From assembly GCF_002051585.1 (NCBI RefSeq), contig NZ_MZGX01000010.1:1-64000 (forward strand): a DNA stretch of 64,000 bases, read 5' to 3'. The DNA is from Ruminiclostridium hungatei. Lineage in GTDB: Bacteria; Bacillota; Clostridia; Acetivibrionales; DSM-1351. A program made the position numbers and the translations under genes. Every line of letters starts with the position of its first letter. Positions within the stretch are counted from its first letter, which is position 1. This document shows, in pieces, positions 31,797 to 42,683 of the stretch. A model generated the notes under the pieces. The model worked only from the letters and a program-made list of their open reading frames with translations. It was not told where the DNA came from and did not search any database.

Positions 31797-33086
31797 ATGA
31801 ACTTTGTATCAAAAACAGCAAAAGCAGCAATAATTTCAGTGCTTATAGTCTCAATTTCAGTTCTCGCAAATTTTCAGGCTATCAGCGCTGATTCCGGTGC
31901 TAGATTTACAGACGTAAAAGCTACCTCCTGGTATTCTGCATATGTTGAGAAATTAGTGAAATTAAAGATAACCTCGGGAACTGGCAATAACAAATTCGGC
32001 CCTGATAAAAACGTAACACGGGCGGAATTTGTAACCTTCGTCTGCAAAGCCACAGGACTTGAAAAACTAAAGGGCTATGACCTGGAGGACACTTCCGGCC
32101 ATTGGGCCGCAGAATGGATAACAGCAGCAGTAACAGCGGGCATAATAGATAGAGGGACAAGCTTTGAACCAAATAAGGCGGTTACCAGACAGCAGGCGGT
32201 TGAAATGCTGTGCAGGGCGTTAAAGCTTCAGGCCGACACCGCCATGCAAACACCCTATGCCGATGTGGACACAGAGCCGGGCTACAGCAGCACAGCCTAC
32301 AAGGAATATTTAATGCTGGGTACACTGTCAGATAATAAGAGGTATTTTAAGCCGGACAGCAATATCACAAGGGCGGAAACAGCCGCAGTTATAGTAAATG
32401 TTTATGATTATAAAACAAATCCTGATAAATTCCGGGCGGGCAAGCTGGCTGAGGCACAGGAGGAAAAAGCAGCCCGGGAAGAGGCGGTACGGTTTGCAGC
32501 ATGGAAGGATAGCGTGAAAAATGTACCTGCGACACTGCTGAGTAATACGAAGGGACTGTATAGGCCGTCTGTATATGAGAGCCATAAATATTTGCAGAGT
32601 ACAGATTATTTAAAAAACTGGGGAGCTAAATATAAAATGACACCTGAAGAATTTGAAAAAGAGCTGGTGAGGGTGGGAACGAAATACGGCAATGTGTGGG
32701 CTAATGCGGACTATAGAAAGTTAGCTGAATTAGAAGCTAATCTAAGGTCACTTTGGGAGAAGAATGTTATTAATAATTACCTGAAGCGTAACTTGGATTA
32801 TGTAAAAAACAACACACTTGTTTCAGAGGGGGATTTTACAACGAGTACTGGTATGCTTGTATTTGCTGACTTTGGAAACCCGGTGCTGAGAGGTACTATG
32901 AAATGTAAATATTTAAATTCAACAAGTACAAAAGTACTTAATGCTGATTGCGTAGAAGCAACAGGTAAACATTTAGAGCTTGGAGTATGGTATGAACAAG
33001 ACTTTGAAATACACTTTTTGCCTGAAGATGAAGGCTTAAAAGTTACAAGTATGAATTCAATTTCAGGTATAAGGATTTCAAAATGA
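31797..33086 (+). CDS. SLH-domain cell-surface protein
   Basis: A 429-residue secreted protein: signal peptide (1 to about 31, ending ISAD) then three S-layer homology repeats (ARFTDVKATSWYSAYVEKLV, TSGHWAAEWITAAVTAGIID, TPYADVDTEPGYSSTAYKEY), each with a following TRAE/TRQQ motif. SLH triplets bind pyruvylated secondary cell wall polymers. The C-terminal 200 residues begin with a helical stretch and end in an unassigned beta domain. The stop overlaps the next start (ATGA at 33083), so it is coupled to the following surface protein. Confidence 0.9.
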   Translation: MNFVSKTAKAAIISVLIVSISVLANFQAISADSGARFTDVKATSWYSAYVEKLVKLKITSGTGNNKFGPDKNVTRAEFVTFVCKATGLEKLKGYDLEDTSGHWAAEWITAAVTAGIIDRGTSFEPNKAVTRQQAVEMLCRALKLQADTAMQTPYADVDTEPGYSSTAYKEYLMLGTLSDNKRYFKPDSNITRAETAAVIVNVYDYKTNPDKFRAGKLAEAQEEKAAREEAVRFAAWKDSVKNVPATLLSNTKGLYRPSVYESHKYLQSTDYLKNWGAKYKMTPEEFEKELVRVGTKYGNVWANADYRKLAELEANLRSLWEKNVINNYLKRNLDYVKNNTLVSEGDFTTSTGMLVFADFGNPVLRGTMKCKYLNSTSTKVLNADCVEATGKHLELGVWYEQDFEIHFLPEDEGLKVTSMNSISGIRISK

Positions 33087-35447
33087 TAATTAAGCAATTA
33101 TTGGGAAAAACACTAATCTTAATATTCATTATAGCAGTATTGTTTAGCATAAGCCAGACTGTTTATGCTGATATTGGTGGAGGTAGTGGAACGGGTGTTT
33201 TGGAAATCAAATATGATAATGCAACACCAAGAGCACCAAGCACTAACCATGCTCGTGGACTCCGTTGCTTCAAACTCTCCCATCCAGGCCTTCTGCGTGG
33301 GATGGAACTTTACCTTCAGAAATCCAAGCGGAGGTGTGGAAGTATACGTTCCACTTTCACAAATTGATACGGACGGCGGAGGCAGGACATACACCTTTCC
33401 GCTGACTACGGGCTGGACCAGGGAATTTACAGGTATATCCGGCGGATTGTCCATTCGTGACCTTGTGAGCAATAAATCAAAATATGATGCAATCATAAAA
33501 GCTGGCTGCACCGTTTATGCTGAGGCACGGATAAGAAAATACAGTTATTTTAACGGAACGTATACGCCCCTCAATACATATGCAAACACCAAAGCTGAGA
33601 TAGACAGTAACTTTTCAGAGTTTTCCGATGCTTTCAAAATCAATACAAAAAGTGACTATTTTGACCTGAGTTATCAACTGGAACCCGAACCAGTACTTCC
33701 AACTCCGGTTGTAAATATGACGCTGCCTATTGACGGCTCCACTGTGGCACAGGGAACCGAGGTAACCTTCAAGGGCTTTGGGACAGGAGTTCATCATATT
33801 GCAGGGTATGTAAACGGAAAGCACATAGGGGTACAAAATAATCCCAACAGCGATATAACTGTTCAAATGAAATACGAAACCACCGTAAAGCTTGATACTG
33901 TTGGTGATTATACCTTTCAGATAAGGGGCAGGAATACGGCAGCAGACAGCGAAGACGGAAGTCTCCTGGCTGTGTCGGCCATACATACAGTTCATGTAAT
34001 TGCTTTGCCACCCAATTCAGGAGACGTATTTATTAAATGCATTGATATTGACACCAATACTGAAATTCCTGATTCAGCGCAAACAATACCCGGAGTAGCC
34101 TTGGGAACTGCAAAAACCATAGTGCTTCCGGTACTTTCAGGATTTGCCGGTCAAGGCTCCTATCACACTTTTTCAACAGAAATTCCGGATAAATCAAAAA
34201 TGACCCCGGACTTATCTCAGACTGTTACTCTTACTTCCCACAAACAGAAGGCGTATGTATACTTCTGGTACAAAGCAAGGCCTGTGCAGATTTCCCGGCC
34301 TCCTGCGGCGGTTATAAACCTGCCGGTTCAGGAATATGCCGGTAATGATGTTAATTTTGACGGGTATCTCAGTCATGACCCGGACGGATATATTACAGAA
34401 TACAAGTGGGGGCTTCCGGGAGCAGTTGAACAATTTACAGGCAACTCGGATCACGGTTCAACCTGGTATGCAGCACCTGGTATCTATAACGTAAACCTTA
34501 CGGTAACTGATAATGAAAACAATTCCGGATATGACACCAGGTCGGTTCAGATTTCAGAACCATTCCCACAAGCAAAAATCATTGTTTCAGGAAAAATAAA
34601 GGAAAACAGAAAAATTACACTGGATGCTTCGCAAAGTTTCACACCGGAACATTATCCCATTGATTGGTCAAAAACTACCTGGAAGCTGGAACCGGTATGC
34701 AATCTGTCCGGGACTGCAATAGCCTGGAGCGATCTGGCGGAGGACGCTGCCGGAGTCAGACTGGAAGACGGTACTGTTACAACCATAGGAGCAGTAACCA
34801 ATCAGGCCGCACTGTTAAAGGGACAAAGACGACTTGATTTTCAGACCAGGGAAGCAGGGGTATACAGGGTGACGCTGTATATTGAAAATACAGCCGGAGG
34901 GAAATATCACAGTACTGCCGTACAGTTGATTACCGTGGCTGGAGATTTGCCGCCTGTTGCAGGCTTTACTGCAACGGCAGCAAATATACGTGACAGGGAA
35001 ACCGGAAAATCACAAAATTACGGGATTGGCCGATTATATTGTGTCAGTGTATCACCTGATGGAGATACAATTGGCAAGCGCTGCTGGAGCGTAGTATACG
35101 ATGCGGACAATGACGGAGATTTTGATGGAAAATATGTGGACACAGACGGAATATACGGTTTAAAAGGTTTGGTAATTCCCGTTCCGGAAGAGAGGCCAAT
35201 AACTCAAATTCTGAAAGAGGTATTTGATTTGCAGGGATTTATAAGCTTCTATAATCCAAAAGACCCGGATACCTGGATGCATTTGGTGGTGGATAGTGAC
35301 ATTGCTCCTGCGGCAGATTTATACACCTACGAGGTTGGCAATTACGGGGTGCAATTATATATTGAAGAATATATCGCTCCCGGGGAAGCAATTATGGAGC
35401 TTATAAAACCCGGAGATTATAAATCCCATATAATAAAAAGTTGGTGA
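33083..35447 (+). pseudogene. Secreted PKD-type surface protein, frameshifted
   Basis: The first frame (33083-33367) gives a signal peptide (LLGKTLILIFIIAVLFSISQ then TVYAD) and GGGSGTGVLEIKYDNATP. The protein then continues in another frame open from 33165 to 35447, in SVASNSPIQAFCVGWNFTFR and onward. The switch falls near 33228-33260, requires a +1 shift, and has no homopolymer or slippery site. The second frame alone has no signal peptide. Later regions include PKD-like beta domains (NDVNFDGYLSHDPDGYITEY) and DADNDGDFDGKYVD. Either a genuine disruption or a sequence error. Middle gene of a three-gene surface operon. Confidence 0.75.
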
Positions 35448-35453
35448 CAAAAA

Positions 35454-38400
35454 ATGAAGCATAAATACTGCGGCTATCTATCCTTATTCACGATACTGAA
35501 CATAATATTATCCTCTATTTACATAAATGCTGCGTCCAGCAGTTTCGATTTTGCCAATGTAGCACCAAATATTCCGCTTGTCCTGGCGGAAGCTGAAAAC
35601 AATTCTGTTGACCTGGTAATTGCTACTGATTATCAGGGAACGAGGCTTGACGGAATCATAGCCAAAATAAATCAGCTTGAGCAGCGGGCGCGGGAAAGAG
35701 GGGTAGACCTGAAGGCTTCATTTTTGACCGGTAAAAAGGAAATTGTGAGCCGGACTGTAACCCGTAAGAAACAGAACCTTGTGAGATATGCATATATAAA
35801 TACTTATGACTACAAATACGGAAGTACGACACTTAAAAACAGAATCCCCATTGAATATGACAGCTCTGTAAAATTTGAGCAGGACATATATCATACTCCT
35901 GAATTCCCCAAGGGAGAAGCTTTTTCCTGGACCAGGGGCTATGGCAGCTATGGGGCAGGTGGAGGACTTTACAGGGAGCTTTGCTGGCGCAGGTATGACG
36001 GCAGCGTATACGAATACTGGGCGCAGGGTTATATACCCATACAGATGTACAATCCTGATAACATAAGCGGTACGGTTGTAAATTATGATTTTATCACACA
36101 AAATTCTCATATCTACACACAAACCTATTCCAGTTCCTACTACTATAATTATCCTGATAACTTTGAGCCCATTGATTTTTACTCAATGGACGTTACCTGC
36201 CCCGCCCAATGGTCTGTTAAAGCCACCAGCGACAGTACCTATGTTGAAAAGGTGGAAGCCCTGGACTTTTCAAAGCTGGATGATGCTGTCAGGGAGGAAG
36301 GAAAAAAGTATTTGCTGCTGCTCACCGATTCAAAAAGGGATATTTCCTTTCAGTACCCCTTTGGACAGTATTATCCCTTTGGCAGCATGCGCAAGGACAA
36401 CGTGGGAAAGTTCTGCAAGGAGGCAACCGTATATATAGCAGCTCCCTCTGAGGTCATAAATACAAAGATGCCGGTTAATTATCCTGATTACTTAAGTCCG
36501 GCAGATAAGCAGGATATGAGCCTTGCGGAGGTTTTCGCGGCAAGCTCCCGCAATAAGGTATATTTGCCTGCTGAATTGGATGCTGCCCTGGACAATTTGC
36601 TGGCCAATGCACTTCCCAAAGGTAAAAAGGTTGATGTGGTAATTGCAACTGATTACCGAAAGGAAAAACTTACTGCTCTGAATAATCAGCTCAATACTAC
36701 GAGGGCAAATGCCCTTGAAAAAGGGGTTGACCTTCAGACCTGCGTTTTAAATAATGAGATGAAGATAGGAACCAGAAAGGTTTATGCTCCCAGAGAAGCT
36801 TACAGCAGAAATGTCAATATCACTTTTAACCAGCAGATTACCTATGAAAGAAGTTCATACGGTTCTCAAGTTTATTCATATCCTGATAAAACAGTTACAT
36901 TGAAAATTCCTTACGAAACCTGTGATATCAGTCAGGGCGAAGCTTTGCCCGCCTTTAGCAAGTCTGAAAATTATTCTTGTACCATATCGGAGCAAAAGAC
37001 CGATATAAGCTACATGAATACCTCCAACTGGGGACTGGTGGTAAACAAGGTGGAAAGATATTATGACCTGGAGATATTCGACCCCCATAATAAGGCGGCC
37101 ACCCTTGTCACCTACAGGCTGGACAGTGAGCTTACCTTTATAGATTTCATTAATGGCGGACGGGACGGCTTCCAGAGCTGCATAACAAACATAAAAATCA
37201 ATTCTGTGGATGCCGGCTGGCATTTGGACAATTGCTATGACAAAGAATATATCGGAGAGGTTAAAGCTGTTGATTTCAGCGGAATAGATACACTGGGACT
37301 GAGGGCTGACAGCCGGAAATATATTATATATCTGACCGCTGAAAGCGGGCTGCCGGGATATGGTGACGATTTTGGAGATTATTACGGCTTTGGTTCACTT
37401 ACAAAAGCCTCATATGAAGGGTATATGAGCAAATATGATTTCACATCCTATGTAGCGGCACCTGAAGCAGCGCTGGACCTTTTGCTTTCCGATTCTTCCG
37501 GTGCAGTGGACTACACTGCGCAAAAACAGGATTTTTCACTGCAGGCTGTCTTAAATAAGCAGCCGTATGCCGGTATGTACTATGATACGGGCAGTTTAAA
37601 AACTGCCCTGGAGGATATAGTCTTTATAAACGGTATACATGTCCAGAATAAGGTGGATATAATAGCCGCCACTGATTATGGAGGCTCAGAGCTGGATATG
37701 CTTTCAGAAGGTTTGAAGGAAATAGGAGGTATTCTTGCAGACAGGGGCTATGATGTGAACAGCAGCATTATTGACGGTGCCTGCAGCAGGTTTTTGGCAG
37801 TGGATTCCTATAGGGGAGTCAACACTGAGAAGGTCCTGGAGGCTGCAAACCTGGCGGGACGCTCCGGCGCAGACAAAATATTTATAGCCGCCATGAAAGG
37901 GGAGGGGAATACCATATCCTCCGCCTACGGTACATATTATGGTTTTGGCAGCCTGTCCCGGAGCTTTATAAATGAGCTGGTCAATAGCAGGTTTACCACA
38001 TATAACCTGACCTCAAAGGTCAATCTGGACTACAAGCTGACAGGCGCCGGCATCAGCCTGCCCTCACAAAATGCCACACTGAGAGATATAACAAATAATT
38101 CAGTTAATGGAGGAGGACAAAATACAGGCAGCCTGAAACAGCTTGAAAACCAGATTATTAACAGATATAAGCCTTTCAGCAAGGGAACCGGCCAGACGGT
38201 ATATATGATAATCGGTGAAGCCTATCTGTCCACAAGCCTGCTGGGAAAGGATTACGAATCCGATCCGGTATGTGAACAGGAGTGGAAAATAGCAGCTCAT
38301 GAGCCTGAGGTGTTTGAAAACAGCCAGGGCTTGAATTCCCGCGTTGGAAGGTATTTAAGCTCAATTGATACGGCTCTGGACAAAGTGGGCAAATATGATA

Positions 38401-39629
38401 TAGTGGGACGGATTCAGGACAATCCCAAAAATGACCGTGAATGGCGGCACTTATTCGGAGCATTCAGCAAGTGGAGCGGGGATTCGGCGCCAATTACCGT
38501 ATATGTCCACAGAAGGCCGGTGGCCGGATTTCAGGTGAGCCTGTCCAAAGCCGGAGAATTATGCAAGGTGTCAGTTGAAGATACTTCTTATGATATTGAC
38601 CATATGAGCCTGTCAAACAGGGGGATTGTCCAATACAGGTGGCAATACAGGCAGCAGGGCTCTCAGAGCTGGCTTGACGGAAGGCTGCCTGTCCAATTGC
38701 CATATGGAGGCATTTATGATGTAAAGCTTCAGGTCAGGGATATGGAGGGAGCCTGGAGCCTTCCGTACCAGGTGGAAATCGACACGGCCGATTCACCGCC
38801 GTCAATTGATGCAAGCCCGTTTTCGTACACCGGAAACGGTCCATTGAATATAACCATAACCGCTGAGGACAACGGAGAAAACGATCTGGTACTTGCAGGG
38901 TCTCCAAGGTGGCCCAAAACAAGCTATGCCCTCACCCGCAGCAAGGTCAAACCGACCGCGGGCTGGGTCGGTCTTGAGTCAAAGGTGTACAGCCTGCCTC
39001 CTGTCACGGGAGATGGAACATATTATTTACATATGCAAGCCTTTGATACCTCGGGAAAATCCTTTTACAGGCTGAGGGGACCATATTCCATTGAACCCGT
39101 AAGTGCAGGAGGCTTTTTTATAACCATGATGCTGGATGCCGCGTGGCGGGATTATTATTTTGACACCTCCAGGGGCACGGACCGGAATCATGACGGGAAA
39201 ATCGACTTGTATGAGAGACGACCTGACACAAATATTGGAACTTTGAAATTGCCGGTAAATTATTATGGCCTGATTGCATATCCCAGAACGCATATAAAAG
39301 CAGGCTACAGGATAAAGGGAAAAATAGAGCTTGGGGGGAAGCCTGACTGGGCCGCATTTAAGGCAAACTACCAGGTTAACCGTAAAAAATGTACTGATAC
39401 CGTTGTTCTCACCTGTGACGGCGGACAGACCTATTCCTTTGACTGGGTGATACCCCCTGAAACAGATGACGGCTCATTTATAAATTTTGATATTGTAATG
39501 AAAAAAGGTGAAACTACATATGGAAATGAAAAATGGGAGGATGAGTGGTACATGAAAAATACCTCCCGTAACGTATTGTATATAAGAGGAAAAGCCACCG
39601 ACGATCTGATTTTTGTCCAAAGCCATTAG
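35454..39629 (+). CDS. Giant secreted surface protein with three internal repeats
   Basis: A 1391-residue protein with a signal peptide (1 to about 27). Three repeats of about 340 residues start with VDLVIATDYQGTRLDGI (near 52), VDVVIATDYRKEKLTAL (near 392) and VDIIAATDYGGSELDML (near 732), and each ends with a YY-x-FGS-L/M motif (YYPFGSM, YYGFGSL, YYGFGSL). The VDxxIATDY start followed by a helix recalls the first strand of a von Willebrand A-like or phosphatase-like fold, but I do not recognise the family. The C-terminal part has PKD-like domains (VQYRWQYRQQG) and a final beta domain with an EF-hand-like loop, DRNHDGKIDLYE. Six bases separate it from the previous gene. Confidence 0.85.
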   Translation: MKHKYCGYLSLFTILNIILSSIYINAASSSFDFANVAPNIPLVLAEAENNSVDLVIATDYQGTRLDGIIAKINQLEQRARERGVDLKASFLTGKKEIVSRTVTRKKQNLVRYAYINTYDYKYGSTTLKNRIPIEYDSSVKFEQDIYHTPEFPKGEAFSWTRGYGSYGAGGGLYRELCWRRYDGSVYEYWAQGYIPIQMYNPDNISGTVVNYDFITQNSHIYTQTYSSSYYYNYPDNFEPIDFYSMDVTCPAQWSVKATSDSTYVEKVEALDFSKLDDAVREEGKKYLLLLTDSKRDISFQYPFGQYYPFGSMRKDNVGKFCKEATVYIAAPSEVINTKMPVNYPDYLSPADKQDMSLAEVFAASSRNKVYLPAELDAALDNLLANALPKGKKVDVVIATDYRKEKLTALNNQLNTTRANALEKGVDLQTCVLNNEMKIGTRKVYAPREAYSRNVNITFNQQITYERSSYGSQVYSYPDKTVTLKIPYETCDISQGEALPAFSKSENYSCTISEQKTDISYMNTSNWGLVVNKVERYYDLEIFDPHNKAATLVTYRLDSELTFIDFINGGRDGFQSCITNIKINSVDAGWHLDNCYDKEYIGEVKAVDFSGIDTLGLRADSRKYIIYLTAESGLPGYGDDFGDYYGFGSLTKASYEGYMSKYDFTSYVAAPEAALDLLLSDSSGAVDYTAQKQDFSLQAVLNKQPYAGMYYDTGSLKTALEDIVFINGIHVQNKVDIIAATDYGGSELDMLSEGLKEIGGILADRGYDVNSSIIDGACSRFLAVDSYRGVNTEKVLEAANLAGRSGADKIFIAAMKGEGNTISSAYGTYYGFGSLSRSFINELVNSRFTTYNLTSKVNLDYKLTGAGISLPSQNATLRDITNNSVNGGGQNTGSLKQLENQIINRYKPFSKGTGQTVYMIIGEAYLSTSLLGKDYESDPVCEQEWKIAAHEPEVFENSQGLNSRVGRYLSSIDTALDKVGKYDIVGRIQDNPKNDREWRHLFGAFSKWSGDSAPITVYVHRRPVAGFQVSLSKAGELCKVSVEDTSYDIDHMSLSNRGIVQYRWQYRQQGSQSWLDGRLPVQLPYGGIYDVKLQVRDMEGAWSLPYQVEIDTADSPPSIDASPFSYTGNGPLNITITAEDNGENDLVLAGSPRWPKTSYALTRSKVKPTAGWVGLESKVYSLPPVTGDGTYYLHMQAFDTSGKSFYRLRGPYSIEPVSAGGFFITMMLDAAWRDYYFDTSRGTDRNHDGKIDLYERRPDTNIGTLKLPVNYYGLIAYPRTHIKAGYRIKGKIELGGKPDWAAFKANYQVNRKKCTDTVVLTCDGGQTYSFDWVIPPETDDGSFINFDIVMKKGETTYGNEKWEDEWYMKNTSRNVLYIRGKATDDLIFVQSH

Positions 39630-39643
39630 TGACTTTACGGCGG

Positions 39644-39772
39644 CTATTTACCCTGCTTACCCTTGTATTTTGTGCTGAGCTCAGGATTGTCGGGGTTTTG
39701 TATTGCAGCCTGCTCTTCCTTGTTCTGAGCACCGGGCTTTGAAGTTGTCTTGTGCTTTTTTCCTTTAAACAT
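39644..39772 (-). CDS. Small basic hypothetical protein
   Basis: A 42-residue lysine- and asparagine-rich protein (MFKGKKHKTTSKPGAQNKEE). The start at 39772 is preceded by AAAGGAG at a rather long distance. Convergent with the surface operon. No family recognised; similar tiny hydrophilic proteins occur in spore formers, but that is a guess. Confidence 0.45.
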   Translation of the reverse strand: MFKGKKHKTTSKPGAQNKEEQAAIQNPDNPELSTKYKGKQGK

Positions 39773-39970
39773 GCTAAAAAAGTCTCCTTTATTGATATTA
39801 ATGAGTATCTGGCCAGCAAAAAATAAATTCCCAGGGACTCTTTTATTATAATTTGTAGAATTGCGTTTTTTATTCAAAAATTTAAGTTGTTATTGTTGAA
39901 CCCTCCTGACAGTATCTGCATATACTGAATAGGGGCTGTTATTAATTTCTGTCGGAGGTTGAAGCCGGAT

Positions 39971-40648
39971 ATGCGGAATACGGATACTGTCAAGCAGAAC
40001 GGGCAGAACAAAAACTTCAATGGCTACGGCGGTATAGAAGATTTGGAGAAATATATTGCCTTCAAATATGGAACAGGCTGGGAACTGAAAAAAAGTAAGT
40101 TCATACACGGCGTTCCAAATTTCAAACAGTCCAGTCTGGGGCCGGATGACAATAACTGCACTCTGGCTGCCATCACCCGAATAATGAAATATTATTCGGA
40201 ACAGGGTTTAGAGAAAATACCCGATGATGTGTCTGTAATATACGGGATAGTGAGGGAAATCGGGGTCAGGCACGGTTATGACCCGAATAAATCAGGCTTG
40301 CTGAGGGATTTGTTCGTGTATACTCCCTTTGAAATCAAGACAATGGTCAGGGATACCTGGAACAGCTTCGGCTACACAAAAAGCAGTTCACAAAACGTGT
40401 ATTTAAATAAAATAAAGACAATCATAGCTAATGTTGATGATATGAATCCCGTACTTTTAAATATAGCCGGAGGGGATTACAAAGGGCATACCGTATCTGT
40501 TGTGGGGTACAGGATATTTGGAAGCAACAGAGAGGCCTCGGCAGATAAAGTTTTTGTTATGGTTATCGATGGTTGGAGTGAAACGAAAAGATTTATAGAT
40601 TGGGGTGAATTTGGAAATACCCTGTCTAATGTAACAAAAATAATTTAA
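39971..40648 (+). CDS. C39-like cysteine peptidase-fold protein
   Basis: A 225-residue protein from ATG 39971 (GGAGG 12 bases upstream). It has the papain-like triad pattern of the peptidase C39-like family: C63 in DDNNCTLAAITRIMKYY, H173 in YKGHTVSVVGYRIF and D200 in VMVIDGWSE. No signal peptide or membrane segment, and no ABC transporter or bacteriocin precursor next to it, so a role in leader-peptide cleavage is not supported. Isolated gene; substrate unknown. Confidence 0.72.
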   Translation: MRNTDTVKQNGQNKNFNGYGGIEDLEKYIAFKYGTGWELKKSKFIHGVPNFKQSSLGPDDNNCTLAAITRIMKYYSEQGLEKIPDDVSVIYGIVREIGVRHGYDPNKSGLLRDLFVYTPFEIKTMVRDTWNSFGYTKSSSQNVYLNKIKTIIANVDDMNPVLLNIAGGDYKGHTVSVVGYRIFGSNREASADKVFVMVIDGWSETKRFIDWGEFGNTLSNVTKII

Positions 40649-40696
40649 CTGTTGACAACCTTATAATTATGGTTTAATATTTAATAAAATGTTAAA

Positions 40697-40937
40697 GGTA
40701 ATGACTGGGAATAGTAGATGCCTGAAAACTTTCAGAGAGTCGGCGGTTGGTGTGAGCCGATAGTTCCAGGGTTTTGAACTCATCCATGAACTGCTGCCCG
40801 ATTTGGTAAGGTAAGCCGGAGTTCCTCCGTTACAGGGATAGACGGTGCTAGCCGTTGAAAAAGTGAATTCTTAGGAATTAAGTAGAGTGGTACCGCGAGT
40901 CAGCCTCGTCTCTAGAACAGAGACAGAGGCTTTTTTA
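40697..40937 (+). ncRNA. Leucine T-box leader of leuA
   Basis: Stem I elements (AGAGAGTCGGCGGTTGGTG ... GAACTCATCC) with specifier CTC (Leu) in GAACTCATCC. The T-box sequence AGAGTGGTACCGCGAG starts at 40884. A terminator follows: AGCCTCGTCTCT (40902-40913), its near-complement (40919-40931), and a T-run. Uncharged leucine tRNA would stabilise the antiterminator and turn leuA on. Confidence 0.95.
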
Positions 40938-41054
40938 TTTTGTTTTTCTTTTGTTTTGCTTCGGAAAAGTGCACTTCCGGTCAATAACATAAACACACGC
41001 AGTCCGGATTCCGGGTCTGGGCAGCAGCAAAATTTTGATTTATGGAGGTTTTAT

Positions 41055-42602
41055 ATGAGCAGAAAAATATTAGTACTTGATACCACCTTGCGGGATGGGG
41101 AACAGGTTCCCGGAGCAAAGCTGAATCTATACGAAAAACTTGAACTGGCACATCAGCTTAAGGCATTGAATGTGGATATAATTGAAGCGGGCTTTGCTGC
41201 TTCCTCACAGGGAGACTTTAATGCCATAAAGGAAATAGCTTCACAGGTGGGAAGCGGCGGCACCACCATTACCGCCCTTGCCAGAGCTGTAAAAGGAGAT
41301 ATTGACGCGGTTTATCAAAGCGTCAAATATGCACAGAACCCGTTAATACACATAGTGCTGGGAACCTCGGCAGTGCATGTGGACAAGAAGTTCAATAAAA
41401 CCGGGGACCAGGTCCTGGAAATGGGAGTGGAGGCGGTCAAGTACGCAAAAACCTTGCTGCCCCATATCCAGTATTCTACTGAGGACGCCTCACGCTCGGA
41501 TTTTGAATATTTGTGGAAGACCATAGAGGCTGTTGTTAAGGCAGGGGCAACTATGATAAATATTCCTGATACTGTTGGCTATGCCGTACCTGAAGAATTC
41601 GGCGAACTGGTAAGAAAAATAAATTACAGGCTCAAAAATATGAGTGACAGTTTGATTTTAAGCGTTCACTGCCATAACGATACGGGGCTTGCAACTGCAA
41701 ACACCCTGGCTGCAATAAAAAATGGTGCGGACAAGATTGAATGTACTGTCAACGGGCTGGGGGAAAGGGCGGGAAATGCGGCTCTGGAAGAGGTCGTCAT
41801 GGCAATGAAGCTGCGCTCAGCCTATTACGATGCCCATACGGACATAATTACAAAAGAGATTTTTAAGACCTCAAGGCTTGTAAGCAATCTCACAGGACTG
41901 GATATACAGGTGAATAAAGCCATAACGGGGGATAATGCTTTTGCACACTCCTCAGGTATTCATCAGGACGGCTTGCTTAAGTCCAGAGAGGTTTATGAGG
42001 TCATAGCACCGGAAGATGTGGGTGTGGAGAGCATGGACATAATCCTGACAGCCAGGTCGGGCCGCCATGCCTTTAGAAATGCGGCAGAAAAGCTGGGCTG
42101 CAGCTTTTCTGATGAAGCTGAATTTGGGGCATTATTCGCAAAATTCCTTGAGCTGGCTGATGCAAAGAAGGAAATTTACGACCACGATGTCTATTACCTG
42201 GTGGAAAAGCACAACGGCAGCAAGCCTGAAAAAGAAACAGGCGGGGATATGAAGGTGGATTTATATGAGCTGGTGTCCTTCCAGGTGGTCAGCAATGATA
42301 TTTTCCCCACAGCAACCATCAAGCTGAAAAAAGGCGGCGATATATTCAAATACAGTGCTGTGGGAGACGGACCCATTGATGCCCTCTACACAGCCATAAA
42401 GGATGTGACCGGCCTTGAGGTGGATCTGAAGGAATACAAGATAAGCAGCATGTCCAGAGGGAAGGAAGCTCTTGGCAGGGTAGCCATACGGATAGGCTTC
42501 AATAATAAAATCTTTACTGCCAGAGCAATGGATACCGATGTAATAAAAGCCAGCGCCCTTGCTTTCATTAACGGCTTGAACGCAATACTCCTGGACAGGT
42601 AG
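41055..42602 (+). CDS. leuA: 2-isopropylmalate synthase
   Basis: Condenses acetyl-CoA with 2-ketoisovalerate, the first committed step of leucine synthesis. The 515-residue length and domains are normal: a TIM barrel with metal and substrate motifs ([45 protein letters not shown]) and a C-terminal leucine-binding regulatory domain from about residue 400. I start at ATG 41055 after TGGAGG; upstream in-frame codons fall inside the T-box. The Leu T-box supports leuA over the related citramalate or homocitrate synthases. Confidence 0.95.
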   Translation: MSRKILVLDTTLRDGEQVPGAKLNLYEKLELAHQLKALNVDIIEAGFAASSQGDFNAIKEIASQVGSGGTTITALARAVKGDIDAVYQSVKYAQNPLIHIVLGTSAVHVDKKFNKTGDQVLEMGVEAVKYAKTLLPHIQYSTEDASRSDFEYLWKTIEAVVKAGATMINIPDTVGYAVPEEFGELVRKINYRLKNMSDSLILSVHCHNDTGLATANTLAAIKNGADKIECTVNGLGERAGNAALEEVVMAMKLRSAYYDAHTDIITKEIFKTSRLVSNLTGLDIQVNKAITGDNAFAHSSGIHQDGLLKSREVYEVIAPEDVGVESMDIILTARSGRHAFRNAAEKLGCSFSDEAEFGALFAKFLELADAKKEIYDHDVYYLVEKHNGSKPEKETGGDMKVDLYELVSFQVVSNDIFPTATIKLKKGGDIFKYSAVGDGPIDALYTAIKDVTGLEVDLKEYKISSMSRGKEALGRVAIRIGFNNKIFTARAMDTDVIKASALAFINGLNAILLDR

Positions 42603-42619
42603 GGTTCACGTATAAAAAG

Positions 42620-42659
42620 CTTCAGGGACTGCAGCCATGGGTGCGGTCCCTGAAGTATG
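42620..42659. terminator. Hairpin between leuA and apgM
   Basis: CTTCAGGGAC and GTCCCTGAAG form a 10-bp stem between the convergent genes. No clear T-run on the plus strand. Confidence 0.55.
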
Positions 42660-42683
42660 AATCAACAGTTAATTGAGTATTGT

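Noticed and set aside
40887-41054. Upstream extension of the leuA frame
   Set aside because: It runs through the T-box and its terminator; ATG 41055 has a clear ribosome binding site.
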